From NCBI RefSeq assembly GCF_014295035.1, contig NZ_CP060404.1:6116501-6180500 (forward strand): DNA of 64,000 nt, given 5' to 3'. The stretch's first letter is position 1. Each line of letters starts with the position of its first letter. The position numbers were made by a program, and so were the translations under genes. Positions 44,251 through 53,649 of this stretch are shown here, piece by piece. Below the pieces are notes generated by a model. It had not been told where the DNA came from, searched no databases, and saw only the letters and a program-made list of their open reading frames with translations. Source of the DNA: Streptomyces buecherae (GTDB taxonomy: Bacteria; Actinomycetota; Actinomycetes; Streptomycetales; Streptomycetaceae).

Positions 44251-46790
44251 CCAGACGCTCCCTGACCAACGGCCTGGCCCGCGCGGCCGTCCGCTTCAAG
44301 CCCGCCGCGTTCGCCGGCACCTTCGTGGCGCTGATGATGGCCGCGTTCATCGTCTCCGCCTGCGGCATCCTGCTGGAGAGCGGCGTACGCGCCTCCGCGC
44401 CGCCCCAGCGCTACGCCGACGTGCCCGTGGTCGCCGCGGCCGACCAGCACGCGCGCCTCACCGACGGGGGTGGCGACGACGGCGACGACGGCAGCGAGCT
44501 GCTGCCCGACGCGGCCCGCCTCGACGCCGCCCTCGTCAGCGAGATCGCCGCTGCCCCCGGCGTCGCCACCGCCATCCCCGACGTCAGCTACCCCCTGCGC
44601 ACCAGCACGGGCGCCGTCACCGCCCACGGCTGGGGCTCCACCGCCTTCACCGGCAACAAGCTCGCCCAAGGCGCCGCGCCCCGCACCGCGCACCAGGTCG
44701 TGCTCGACCAGGCCACCGCCCGCGCCCAGCGCGCCACCGTCGGCGACCAGGTCACCCTCACCGCCGCCGACGGCGCGCACCGCTTCGAGGTCTCCGGCAT
44801 CGCCGAGCCCGCGGCCCGCGCAGCGCTCCGGGCACCCACCGCCTGGTTCACCGACCAGCGGGCCGTCGCACTCTCCGGGCACCCCGGCAAGATCGACGCG
44901 GTGGCCGTGCTCGCCGCGCCCGGCACCGCCACCGGCGACCTCGCCGACCAGGTCAGGCGCGCCGTGGAGGGCAAGGCGAAGGTGCACACCGGCGACGGCC
45001 GTGGCGGCGTGGAGGAGCCCGGCGTCGCCGAGGCCAAGGAACTCCTGACCGGACTCGGCGGCAGTTTCGGCGGCGTCGCCACCATGGTCGCCGTCTTCAC
45101 CGCGGCCGGCACGGTCGCCCTCTGCGTCGGCCAGCGCTCCCGCGAGTTCGCCCTGCTGCGCGCCATCGGCGCCACCCCGCGCCAACTCCGCCGCTCCATC
45201 GCCACCGAGGCCCTGCTGATCGCGCCGATCGCCGGCGCCGTCGGCTGCCTGCCGGGCATCGCCCTGGCCCACTGGTGGTTCGACCAACTCCAGGACAAGG
45301 GCGCCATCCCCGAGGCCGTGCGCCTGCACGTCTCCTGGATCCCGCTGGTCAGCGCGGTCGGCGCGGGCGTGCTCGCCGCGGTGCTCGCCGGGCTGCTGGC
45401 CGCCCGCCGCCCAGCCAGGACCAAGCCCGGCCAGGCCCTGAGCGAGGCCGCCGTGGAACGTTTCAGGCCCGGCGTCATCCGTACGGTGCTCGGCGTCGGC
45501 GCCCTGGTCGGCGGCATCGTGCTGGCCCGCGTCGCGGCGGGGGAGAGCGGCGACGACGCGGCCAACCTCGCGCTCGGCGTGGTGATGCTCTTCATGCTCT
45601 CCGTCAGCCTGCTCGGCCCGATCATCGCCCGGCTCTGCGCCTGGCTGATCGGCCTGCCGCTGCGCGCCGGCGGGGCCCCCGCCGGTCTGGCCGCCGCCAA
45701 CACCCGGGCCAACTCGCGCCGACTGGCCTCCGCCATCACCCCGATCGTGCTGGCCATGGCCTTCTCCTCGACCCTGGTGTTCCTGCACACCAGCGAGGAC
45801 CACGCCCGCGACGACCAGCGCCGCGCGGGCATCGTCGCCGACCACATCGTCACCGACCCCGACGGCCTGCCCGCCGACACCGCCGCCCGCGCCGCCCGCA
45901 CCCCGGGCGTGCGGACCGCCGTCGGCCTGCTGCGCGCCGGCGTGCTCGTCCCGACCGGCTCCGGCGAGACCCGCATGCTCACCAGCGCCGCGGCCCAGGG
46001 CGTCTCCGGCACCGGCGACGCGCTGCGCACCGTCCAGGACCTGGACGTACGCGCCGGCGACCAGTCCGCCATCGGCCGCCCCGACACCGTCGCCGTGGAC
46101 GCGCTGCTCGCCGACTCGGCCGACGCCGAGGTCGGCGACCGGCTCCAGATCGTGCTGCCCGACGGCTCGACGGCAAAGCCCAAAATCGTCGCCGTCTACG
46201 GCCGCGGCCTCGGCGTCGCCCAGCTCACCCTGCCCCGCGCCGCGCTCGCCCCCCACGTGACCGCCGCCTTCGACACCGACGTCTTCGTCCAGCGGACCCC
46301 GGGCGGCGACCCGGACCGGGTCGCCGCCGCGCTGGCCCCGCTCGGCACCGTCACCGACCGCGACGGGTACGCCGAGGCACAGGACAAGGACCGCGAGATC
46401 AACGTCTGGGCCAACACGACCATGGCCGCCGTACTCGGCGGATTCGCCGCCGTGGCCGCCGCCAACACCCTGGTCATGACCGTCCTCGACCGCCGCCGCG
46501 AGCTGAGCACGCTCCGCCTGATCGGCTCCACGAGGCGCCAGGTGCTCGGCATGATCCGCTGGGAGGCGCTGCTCGTGGGCGTCGCGGGCGTCGCCATCGG
46601 CACCGCCATCGCGCTGATCACGCTGAACCCGATGACACGCGGCATCACCGGCACCAGCCCGTACATCCCCCCGGGCCTGTACGCGGCGTTCGCCGGCGCG
46701 GCGCTCCTCATCGGCCTGCTGTCCAGCACGCTCCCGGCCCGGCTCGCGCTGCGCCGGACGAGCATGGTCGGCGCGGGCGAGAAGCAGTGA
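44247..46790 (+). CDS. ABC exporter permease with two FtsX domains
   Basis: An 847-aa permease partnered with the ATPase encoded just before it (4-bp ATGA overlap). It has an N-terminal membrane helix (AAFAGTFVALMMAAFIVSACG), then a periplasmic MacB-like region (about 45-260), and FtsX membrane blocks at about 270-400 (FTAAGTVALCVGQRSREFALL) and 715-840 (ELSTLRLIGSTRRQVLGMI). Between them is a second extracytoplasmic domain. Twin-FtsX permeases of this size are usual in actinobacteria. The role is likely export of, or defence against, a cell-envelope compound; no sensor kinase pair is adjacent to point to a signal. Confidence 0.9.
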
Positions 46791-46852
46791 CGACCGGCTC
46801 CGGCGCTCGACCGACAGGTGTGACCGGCGAGAGTGGGTACCCGAACCGCCGC

Positions 46853-46878
46853 CACAGGTCACAGGTCACAGGTCACAG
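46853..46878. repeat. 7-bp tandem repeat before the HD gene
   Basis: CACAGGT occurs three times (46853, 46860, 46867) followed by CACAG. It lies 15-40 bp ahead of the HD gene start and includes no RBS. Confidence 0.7.
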
Positions 46879-46892
46879 AGTGAGGACACGAG

Positions 46893-47366
46893 ATGTCGGT
46901 GCTGACACTGGAGGAAGTCGAGGCGCTCGCCCGCGAGGCGCACGCGGGCCAGACGGACAAGGCCGGCATCCCGTACGTGGAGCACCTGGCCGCCGTCGCG
47001 CACGGGGTCCGCGAGCGCGGCGGCGACGACGAACAGATCGCGGCGGCCTGGCTGCACGACGCCATCGAGGACGACGTCCTGTCCCGCGACTGGCTGGCCA
47101 CCGCCCCGCTGACGCCGCACACCAAGGAGCTGGTCGACGCGATGACCAAGCGCCCTGGCGAGCCCCTTGAGGCGTACGCGGCCCGGCTGCGGGCCACCCC
47201 GGGCGCCGTGCTCATCAAGGCGGCCGACGTCGCCCACAACGCGGACCCGGCCCGACTGGCCCGGCTCGACCCGGCGACCCGGGAGCGGCTGAGCGCGAAG
47301 TACGCCCGCACCCGGCAACTCCTCGGCCTGCCGGACACGGAGGACCGGCCGGCGGCCGAGGGCTGA
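46893..47366 (+). CDS. HD-domain phosphohydrolase
   Basis: A 157-aa small HD-superfamily hydrolase with the metal-binding series H (GIPYVEHL, about 30), HD (WLHDAIEDD, about 53-54) and D (IKAADVAHN, about 113). The spacing and the KAADVAHN segment match the hydrolase domain of RelA/SpoT-like proteins such as Mesh1, so pyrophosphate or nucleotide hydrolysis is likely. The target is not known. GAGGACACGAG precedes the ATG. It follows the ABC exporter by 100 bp but is separated by the 7-bp repeats. Confidence 0.85.
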   Translation: MSVLTLEEVEALAREAHAGQTDKAGIPYVEHLAAVAHGVRERGGDDEQIAAAWLHDAIEDDVLSRDWLATAPLTPHTKELVDAMTKRPGEPLEAYAARLRATPGAVLIKAADVAHNADPARLARLDPATRERLSAKYARTRQLLGLPDTEDRPAAEG

Positions 47367-47373
47367 CCGGGCC

Positions 47374-47406
47374 GCGCGCCCGGGCCCACCCCGCCCGGGC
47401 GCGCGA
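47374..47406. terminator. Hairpin after the HD gene
   Basis: CGCGCGCCCGGGC (47374-47386) pairs perfectly with 47394-47406, 8 bp after the HD stop codon. Confidence 0.65.
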
Positions 47407-47441
47407 CCCACCGCCGGGCGCCCCCTGGACACCGCGTCGCT

Positions 47442-48077
47442 TCAGCCACCCGCGCGCGGTGGCCGCCGACGGGTCTCGGCCGGGTCGGCGCGGAACGCCC
47501 ACGCCATCGTCGGTTCCATCGCAAAGCGGAACCCCCGTCGCACCGGGGGCGTGCACAACGCCGTGACCACCAGCGCGGCCACCGCCGTCACCACCACCTC
47601 ACCCAGCGGCTCCCGCAGCCACGGATGAACCTCCGGCCACCCGCCGACAGCGCGCCCCTGGCGAGGAAGCCGCGCGGCAGACCGCCGTACAACGTGCCGC
47701 CGCCCAGTGCCGTGCACCGCGTCCTACGCCGCGGCACCCAGGCGAGGAAGTAGACCGCCAACACCCGTCGAGCACCCGAACAGACCGGGCGTCAGCACCG
47801 GCCCGGTTCACGGAGCGTCGCCCAACTCCTGGACGCTGTCGCTGTGGTTGAGCCAGGCCGGCCGCACCCGCGGGGCCGCCCAGGAGGCCAAGCCGAGCGC
47901 GCAGCCGAAGACGGGCACCGCGACCAGCCGCACCCAGGCGCGTCGCACCCGGTGGAACTGGTCGGCCCGCCGGTGCGGCCCGAGGCCCAGGGAACGGCAG
48001 CGGGCCGGGACGCGGGCGCGCGGGTCGGCGGGAGGGGGACCGGAGCTGGTCGCCCGGGTACGCGGTGGGGTGGTCAC
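47442..48077 (-). pseudogene. Possible decayed small membrane protein gene
   Basis: Two minus-strand frames, 48077-47808 (89 aa: Arg-rich start, then VRLVAVPVFGCALGLASW) and 47717-47442 (91 aa: a membrane-like segment VVVTAVAALVVTALC), flank a stretch where fragments such as AVYFLAWVPRR and GGTLYGGLPRGFL appear in different frames. This looks like one membrane-protein gene broken by frameshifts. I do not recognise the family. The two frames could also be independent small genes. Confidence 0.35.
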
Positions 48078-48763
48078 TCACGGGCGGACCCGCACCCCGT
48101 CGGGGCCGGCGGACCGCGCTCGCACTGCGGGGAGGTGGGGGGAAGCGGTGTCGAACATCTGCGGCACCATAGTGGCCACCCCAGGAATGGGTAAAACTTT
48201 GCTCGGCATTTCCGCTGCGCATTGTTCACCCGCGTACCATCCCCGCCCTGCCCGGGCGGGGCGCCAACCGAGCGCGCGTGGAGGCCCTCTCCGGCCCGGC
48301 ATGGACAGGGCAACTCGCGCTGGAGCACGTGGCATTGGCCCTCTTGGTGAGGGATGTCCGACGCTGGCGAAAGAGGCGGGAATTTCGCCGCTTTGTTGGT
48401 GATTTGTCCGCAGGTCCGGGGTGCGTCGAAGATATGCAGAATTCCCGTTAGCAATGTTGTTGTAAGGGGCACCAGGGTAGGAGATCCGGCCGAATTTATG
48501 CGGTGTCTATCGGACACCCGATGCCCGCCGGACCGCCCGGTACGCCCGAAAACCGGGCCTGCCATCACTCCCGGAGGCGATTCGGGCCCCCGGACCGGAG
48601 CCCGGAAAGGCCGTCCGAGCAGCATGCGCGGTTGGCCAATGATTCGTCACCTGGCTCCAACCATCACTCACTTGGTGGCACGATGGTTCAGGTGGGGGTG
48701 TGCGGGGCCGTGCTCCTCCCCGGGCCGGAGAGACGTGTTGCGACCGAGGGCGAGGGATCAGTC
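48078..48763. other. Long upstream region with lower GC
   Basis: From about 48360 to 48500 the sequence is markedly less GC-rich than its surroundings (for instance gcaatgttgttgtaagg near 48452), unlike the rest of the window. No gene is recognised. It may hold the promoter and leader of the 64-aa protein at 48764 or a small RNA. Confidence 0.4.
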
Positions 48764-48958
48764 GTGGTTATTTCCCTGTCTGTTGTGCTGCTGGTTGGCA
48801 TAATTTTGGCGTTTATCTTCAGGGCTGGGAAGATCAAGGCAGGGCCCATGCTCGTCGCCATGCTCTTCGGCTTCCTCCTCGCCTCGACCGATGCCTCCCC
48901 GGACATCCAGGAGTTCCTGGACAACGTGGCCGAGGGCATCAGCGACATCGAGTTCTAG
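48764..48958 (+). CDS. 64-aa membrane protein, unknown function
   Basis: A short protein with two adjacent hydrophobic segments (VVISLSVVLLVGIILAFIF and GPMLVAMLFGFLLAST) separated by RAGKIKA. An acidic tail follows (DASPDIQEFLDNVAEGISDIEF). The start is the GTG at 48764, with GAGGGA 7 nt upstream. Similar short proteins occur in many streptomycetes, but I know of no function. It lies 560 bp from two tRNA genes. Confidence 0.75.
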   Translation: MVISLSVVLLVGIILAFIFRAGKIKAGPMLVAMLFGFLLASTDASPDIQEFLDNVAEGISDIEF

Positions 48959-49521
48959 CCGGGCGTCCCGCGTCCGCCGTGTGCGCCCGCGAGGGCGTGA
49001 CGCGGCGGAGCGCGCGGCCGGCTCGGCGTACGTCACCGGCGTGCGCCACGGCGCGAGCGGGCCGCCCCCGCGTCCGGTGCTGGTCCGCGCACGCGGACCG
49101 GCCGGCCGGGGAGTGTCGGAGTACGGGGGAGTCTCCCCACGTCGCGCTCCCGGCACAAGGGGCAGCACACGGGCAACTGGCCCGCCCGTCTCTCCGGTGT
49201 CCCGATTCCTCGGTTTCGCGCCCGCCGGGCCGCGTCGTCACCTCGCGCACCGGGCCATCCCTCCCGTGGGCCCGCCGCTCCGCGAGCCGTGTCACGCCAC
49301 GTCGCCGCGGCCGAGTCCCCCGCCCCACGCGGCCCAAACGCGGCGGAGCGCCAGCGAACCCGGCGCGGACACCGTCGCCCCCTCGTGACCGGTCGCCTGG
49401 ACTGCGGCGGCCCGCATGACGCGCACGGCCCTCCGCCCGGCCGGAGGGCCCGCGCGGTGAGCGCGACGCCAACGGCCCGGCGGCGGAGGATCCGCACGCC
49501 GGGCCGTTGGGCAGGCAGTGG
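48959..49521. other. Intergenic region upstream of tRNA-Gly
   Basis: GC-rich, no supported gene. Two hairpins lie near the right end: 9-bp stem at 49427-49435/49442-49450 and a 14-bp stem at 49469-49510. Confidence 0.5.
49469..49510. terminator. Terminator for tRNA-Gly
   Basis: CCAACGGCCCGGCG (49469-49482) pairs perfectly with 49497-49510, 11 bp beyond the tRNA 3' end on the minus strand. Confidence 0.65.
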
Positions 49522-49592
49522 AGCGGGCGACGGGAATCGAACCCGCGTAGCCAGTTTGGAAGACTGGGGCTCTACCATTGAGCTACGCCCGC
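49522..49592 (-). tRNA. tRNA-Gly, anticodon TCC
   Basis: Minus-strand cloverleaf: acceptor GCGGGCG pairs with CGCCCGC, D arm GCTC-GAGC, anticodon arm CCAGT-CTTCCAA-ACTGG with TCC at its centre, and T arm CGGGT-TCGATTC-CCGTC region. The length is 71 nt, with no encoded CCA. Confidence 0.95.
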
Positions 49593-49784
49593 GCGCCACC
49601 GGTGAGGTGGGGTGATCGCCGCGGCGACCGCCGAAAACACCGGCCCGTACGAGCCCTCGCGGGCCCGGCCGTGGCACGAGGTGCATCGTAGCGGGTCAGC
49701 CCCGCCCCGCGCACACTTCGCCTGATCGCGGGAATAAGTGGCAGCCGACAGTCCGATCGGCATGTACCCTACGTGTCGCACCGG

Positions 49785-49858
49785 CGGGGTGTGGCGCAGC
49801 TTGGTAGCGCGTCCGCTTTGGGAGCGGAAGGTCGTCGGTTCGAATCCGGCCACCCCGA
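49785..49858 (+). tRNA. tRNA-Pro, anticodon TGG
   Basis: Acceptor CGGGGTG pairs with CACCCCG, D arm GCGC-GCGC, anticodon arm TCCGC-TTTGGGA-GCGGA with TGG at its centre, and T loop TTCGAAT. 74 nt with no encoded CCA. It reads toward tig, opposite to tRNA-Gly. Confidence 0.95.
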
Positions 49859-50235
49859 CCAGCATCACCTCGAACGCCGCCCAGGCCACGGTCCGGGCGG
49901 CGTGTCGTTCGTACGGCGCAGCCCGTCGGCGCCGATTCGCCCGCCTCGCCGCGGGTCCGACCGGGGGTCGGGCGGTGGCTGTGAACGGGCATGATCCCGT
50001 TAGGGGGCTGCTCTCGCTTGCGGTTACTATGCAAGCTGCGCGCCTGTGTCTGTGATGACGGGAATGGGCCCGCCCCTGGTATCCCCTGGTAATACGGCGG
50101 GCGCTTCGCCAAGGGGCGCGATCCGCAGCGTCGCCGCGCCAACCACACGTCGCAGCACGCGCAGGCACGCACATGAAGAGCCACACTCAGAAGAACCCGA
50201 AGACCCCAAGAAGTCAGCCCCAAGGAGACCGAACC
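49859..50235. promoter_or_regulatory. tig promoter region
   Basis: A probable -10, TACTAT at 50025-50030, sits between the arms of GCTTGC (50016-50021) and GCAAGC (50031-50036). The promoter is therefore inside a 6-9-6 inverted repeat that might be an operator. The untranslated leader would be about 200 nt. No gene here. Confidence 0.5.
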
Positions 50236-51675
50236 GTGAAGAGCGCCGTGGAGACCCTGAACCCGACTCGGGTTCGGCTCACTGTCGAGGTGCCCTTCGA
50301 GGAGCTCAAGCCCAGCCTCGACGCGGCGTACAAGAAGATCAACCAGCAGGTCACGGTGGCGGGCTTCCGCAAGGGCAAGATCCCGGCCCGGGTCATCGAC
50401 CAGCGGTTCGGCCGTGGCGCCGTGCTGGAGGAGGCCGTCAACGACGCGCTCCCGAAGTTCTACACCGAGGCGGTCAACGAGGGTGAGCTGAACGTCCTCG
50501 GCCAGCCCGAGGTGGACATCACCGAGCTGAAGGACGGCGAGCTGCTGGCCTTCACCGCCGAGGTGGACGTCCGCCCCGAGGTCGAGATCCCGGACTACTC
50601 CGGCATCGAGGTCACCGTCGACGCGGTCGAGGTCTCCGACGAGGACGTCGACAAGTCGGTCGAGCAGCTCCGCGACCGCTTCGCCACCACCTCCGTGGTC
50701 GACCGCCCCGCCGCCGAGGGCGACACCCTCACGATCGACCTTGAGGCCAGGGTCGACGGCGAGGTGCTGGAGGACGGCGTCGCCTCGGGCGTCTCGTACA
50801 CCATCGGCTCCGGCCAGCTCCTCGACGGCATCGACGAGGCCGTCACCGGCGTCTCCGCCGGCGGCACCGCCACCTTCACCTCCGAGCTCAAGGGCGGCTC
50901 CGCCGAGGGCAAGGAGGCCGAGGTCAAGGTCGAGGTCACCGAGGTCAAGTCCCGCGAACTGCCCGCGCTGGACGACGAGTTCGCGCAGCTCGCGAGCGAG
51001 TTCGACACGCTGGAGGAGCTGCGCGCCGACAGCCGCAAGCGCCTTGAGCAGATGAAGAAGTACGAGCAGGCCACCCAGGCCCAGGAGAAGGTGCTCGACG
51101 CCCTCCTGGAGCTGGCCGAGATCCCGATCCCGGAGAAGCTCCTCCAGGACGAGATCGAGACCCGCAAGCACAACCTGGTCAACCACCAGCTCGGCCAGAT
51201 GGGCCTCGACCTCAAGAAGTACCTGGAGATCCAGGGCAAGACCGAGGAAGAGTTCGACGCGGAGACCAAGGAGCAGGCGGAGAAGGGCATCAAGACCCAG
51301 TTCCTCCTGGACGAGCTGGTCAGCAAGGAGGAGCTGCAGGTCGGCCAGGAAGAGCTGACCGAGCACCTGATGCGCCGCGCGCAGTCCTCCGGCATGAGCC
51401 CCGACCAGTTCGCGCAGGCCGTGGTCGAGGGTGGCCAGGTGCCGATGCTCGTCGGCGAGGTCGCCCGTGGTAAGGCCCTCGCGGTCGTGGTCGAGGCCGC
51501 CAAGGTCACCGACAGCAACGGCGAGGTCGTCGACCTGGAAGACGAGGACGACACCGACGAGACCGCCGAGACCGTCGAGGCCGGTGGCGAGGAGGCGGCC
51601 GAGGGCGCCGACGCGCCGGAGGCCAAGGCCGACGCCAAGGCCGACGAGAAGGCCGAGGAGAAGACCGAGGGCTGA
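50236..51675 (+). CDS. tig: Trigger factor
   Basis: A 479-aa ribosome-associated chaperone and peptidyl-prolyl isomerase. The ribosome-binding signature is visible as GFRKGKIPARVI (about 45-56). The FKBP-type domain is at about 160-245 and the helical C-terminal domain at about 265-430. The last 45 residues are a Glu/Asp/Ala-rich acidic tail (EEKTEG end). The GTG at 50236 has AAGGAG 9 nt upstream; the frame's earlier ATG at 50173 has none. It precedes the clp genes, the usual order in actinobacteria. Confidence 0.95.
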   Translation: MKSAVETLNPTRVRLTVEVPFEELKPSLDAAYKKINQQVTVAGFRKGKIPARVIDQRFGRGAVLEEAVNDALPKFYTEAVNEGELNVLGQPEVDITELKDGELLAFTAEVDVRPEVEIPDYSGIEVTVDAVEVSDEDVDKSVEQLRDRFATTSVVDRPAAEGDTLTIDLEARVDGEVLEDGVASGVSYTIGSGQLLDGIDEAVTGVSAGGTATFTSELKGGSAEGKEAEVKVEVTEVKSRELPALDDEFAQLASEFDTLEELRADSRKRLEQMKKYEQATQAQEKVLDALLELAEIPIPEKLLQDEIETRKHNLVNHQLGQMGLDLKKYLEIQGKTEEEFDAETKEQAEKGIKTQFLLDELVSKEELQVGQEELTEHLMRRAQSSGMSPDQFAQAVVEGGQVPMLVGEVARGKALAVVVEAAKVTDSNGEVVDLEDEDDTDETAETVEAGGEEAAEGADAPEAKADAKADEKAEEKTEG

Positions 51676-51709
51676 GCCCCGGCCTGATCCCCGGCGAGGG
51701 ACACCACGG

Positions 51710-51743
51710 CACGGGTCCGGACGCACACGCGTCCGGACCCGTG
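51710..51743. terminator. tig terminator
   Basis: CACGGGTCCGGACGC (51710-51724) pairs perfectly with 51729-51743 around ACAC, 35 bp after the tig stop. Confidence 0.75.
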
Positions 51744-51960
51744 TCCGTCCCCGCCCGCGCGGGCCGGCCCGCGATCGACACACCGGGTCCCCCGGCGCAC
51801 ACCCGTACGACCGCCTCCGAGCGGGGCCACGGGCGGGTGCCGGAAGCCGGCCGGGCGGGGCTGTGCGGCCGTCCGCCGGCCCGTCGGGGCCCGTTCGCCT
51901 TTCCCGGCCGGCGCGCGGGCCGACCGGCGCTCCACCGGGCGCACAGCGCCCCGTAGCCTG

Positions 51961-51974
51961 CGCTCACAGCGAAC
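51961..51974 (-). promoter_or_regulatory. ClgR-type activator site upstream of clpP1
   Basis: Read on the minus strand it is GTTCGC-TGTGA-GCG, fitting the ClgR motif GTTCGC-N5-GCG known from Streptomyces clp and lon promoters. It lies 182 bp upstream of clpP1. Confidence 0.7.
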
Positions 51975-52155
51975 AGTTCCGGATGCGGGATGGCGTTGTC
52001 CGACCTGCGCGTTAGGGTCCGTAGATACGAGGGCAGGGGTGGCGCCACGGAAAGCCCCGGAGGGTGTGGGGCGGGCTCCATGCGCCGCTTGATCCCTGTC
52101 CGCACGAAGACGCTGAGACGGCTCGCGGCCGTCGAATCAACGAGCAGGTGGATAC

Positions 52156-52773
52156 GTGACGAATCTGATGCCTTCCGCCGCCGGCGAGCCGACCGTCGGC
52201 GGCGGCCTCGGCGACCAGGTCTACAACCGGTTGCTCGGGGAGCGGATCATCTTCCTCGGCCAGCCGGTCGACGACGACATCGCCAACAAGATCACCGCGC
52301 AGCTGCTCCTGCTCGCCGCGGACCCTGACAAGGACATCAACCTCTACATCAACAGCCCGGGCGGCTCCATCTCGGCGGGCATGGCGATCTACGACACCAT
52401 GCAGTTCATCCCGAACGACGTGGTCACCATCGCCATGGGCCTCGCCGCTTCGATGGGCCAGTTCCTGCTCAGCGCGGGCACCCCGGGCAAGCGGTTCGCG
52501 CTGCCGAACGCCGAGATCCTGATCCACCAGCCCTCCGCCGGCCTGGCGGGTTCGGCCTCCGACATCAAGATCCACGCCGAGCGGCTGCTGCACACGAAGA
52601 AGCGGATGGCGGAGCTGACCGCCTTCCACACCGGCCAGACCGTCGAGCAGATCACCCGCGACTCCGACCGCGACCGCTGGTTCTCCGCCGAGGAGGCCAA
52701 GGAGTACGGCCTGATCGACGACGTCATGGCCTCCGCCGCGAGCGTTCCGGGCGGCGGCGGCACCGGGGCCTGA
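52156..52773 (+). CDS. clpP1: ATP-dependent Clp protease proteolytic subunit 1
   Basis: A 205-aa ClpP peptidase subunit. The catalytic Ser is in GLAASMGQF (about 99) and His in EILIHQPS (about 124), and the Asp lies in the later helix region. In Streptomyces, ClpP1 and ClpP2 form the main Clp peptidase with ClpX or ClpC. The GTG at 52156 is preceded by AGGTGG. It is followed by clpP2 after 44 bp, so the two share a transcript, activated by ClgR through the box at 51961-51974. Confidence 0.96.
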   Translation: MTNLMPSAAGEPTVGGGLGDQVYNRLLGERIIFLGQPVDDDIANKITAQLLLLAADPDKDINLYINSPGGSISAGMAIYDTMQFIPNDVVTIAMGLAASMGQFLLSAGTPGKRFALPNAEILIHQPSAGLAGSASDIKIHAERLLHTKKRMAELTAFHTGQTVEQITRDSDRDRWFSAEEAKEYGLIDDVMASAASVPGGGGTGA

Positions 52774-52817
52774 GCGGCACCCGAGCTTCCCCTTCCAGCC
52801 CACCGAACGCCATCAGG

Positions 52818-53486
52818 ATGGTGAACACGCAGATGAACATCAACGCCGGTAGCGGTCTGTACCAGGGCCCGGCCGCCGAGTCCCGGTACGTCGTCCCGCG
52901 CTTCGTGGAGCGCACCTCGCAGGGCGTGCGCGAGTACGACCCGTACGCCAAGCTCTTCGAAGAGCGGGTCATCTTCCTCGGCGTCCAGATCGACGACGCC
53001 TCCGCCAACGACGTCATGGCGCAGCTGCTGTGCCTGGAGTCGATGGACCCCGACCGCGACATCTCGATCTACATCAACTCGCCCGGCGGCTCGTTCACCG
53101 CGCTGACGGCTATCTACGACACGATGCAGTTCGTCAAGCCCGACATCCAGACGGTGTGCATGGGACAGGCGGCGTCCGCCGCGGCCGTGCTGCTCGCGGC
53201 CGGCACGCCCGGCAAGCGGATGGCGCTGCCCAACGCCCGCATCCTGATCCACCAGCCGTACAGCGAGACCGGCCGCGGCCAGGTCTCCGACCTGGAGATC
53301 GCGGCCAACGAGATCCTGCGGATGCGCTCGCAGCTCGAGGAGATGCTGGCCAAGCACTCCACGACGCCGATCGAGAAGATCCGCGACGACATCGAGCGCG
53401 ACAAGATCCTCACCGCTGACGAGTCGCTGGCGTACGGTCTGGTGGACCAGATCGTCTCGACCCGCAAGAGTTCCGTTTCGGTTTGA
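52818..53486 (+). CDS. clpP2: ATP-dependent Clp protease proteolytic subunit 2
   Basis: A 222-aa ClpP subunit forming mixed rings with ClpP1. It has catalytic Ser in GQAASAAAVLL (about 118) and His in RILIHQPY (about 143). The N terminus is longer than in ClpP1, with an exposed segment (residues 1-30) rich in polar residues. The start at the ATG 52818 is chosen by position; an ATG at 52833 (MNINAG) is also possible and the RBS is weak. It is followed after 163 bp by clpX. Confidence 0.95.
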   Translation: MVNTQMNINAGSGLYQGPAAESRYVVPRFVERTSQGVREYDPYAKLFEERVIFLGVQIDDASANDVMAQLLCLESMDPDRDISIYINSPGGSFTALTAIYDTMQFVKPDIQTVCMGQAASAAAVLLAAGTPGKRMALPNARILIHQPYSETGRGQVSDLEIAANEILRMRSQLEEMLAKHSTTPIEKIRDDIERDKILTADESLAYGLVDQIVSTRKSSVSV

Positions 53487-53511
53487 TCCCGCCGCGTCGG
53501 GAGCGGTCCCT

Positions 53512-53553
53512 CTTGGCGTGCACTCGATGCCGTGTGGATCGAGTCGCGCCAAG
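53512..53553. terminator. Two-tier hairpin between clpP2 and clpX
   Basis: CTTGGCG (53512-53518) pairs with CGCCAAG (53547-53553), enclosing ACTCGAT (53522-53528) paired with ATCGAGT (53538-53544). It could end most clpP1P2 transcripts or attenuate clpX. Confidence 0.6.
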
Positions 53554-53649
53554 GGGGGCCCGCACGGGGGCCCCGGCAAGGTACCGTCGATAGGCAAGCA
53601 CCCGGGTCTGCGCAAGCGTTGCAGATCCCAGGCGAAGGGGAAGCACCTC

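Larger units (their letters stand above)
51676..52155. other. 480-bp region between tig and clpP1
   Basis: Holds the tig terminator (51710-51743) and the ClgR-type box and promoter of clpP1. No gene supported. Confidence 0.6.

Noticed and set aside
49785..50236. Attachment-site duplication of the tRNA-Pro 3' end
   Set aside because: No second copy of the T-arm and acceptor sequence was found in the window.
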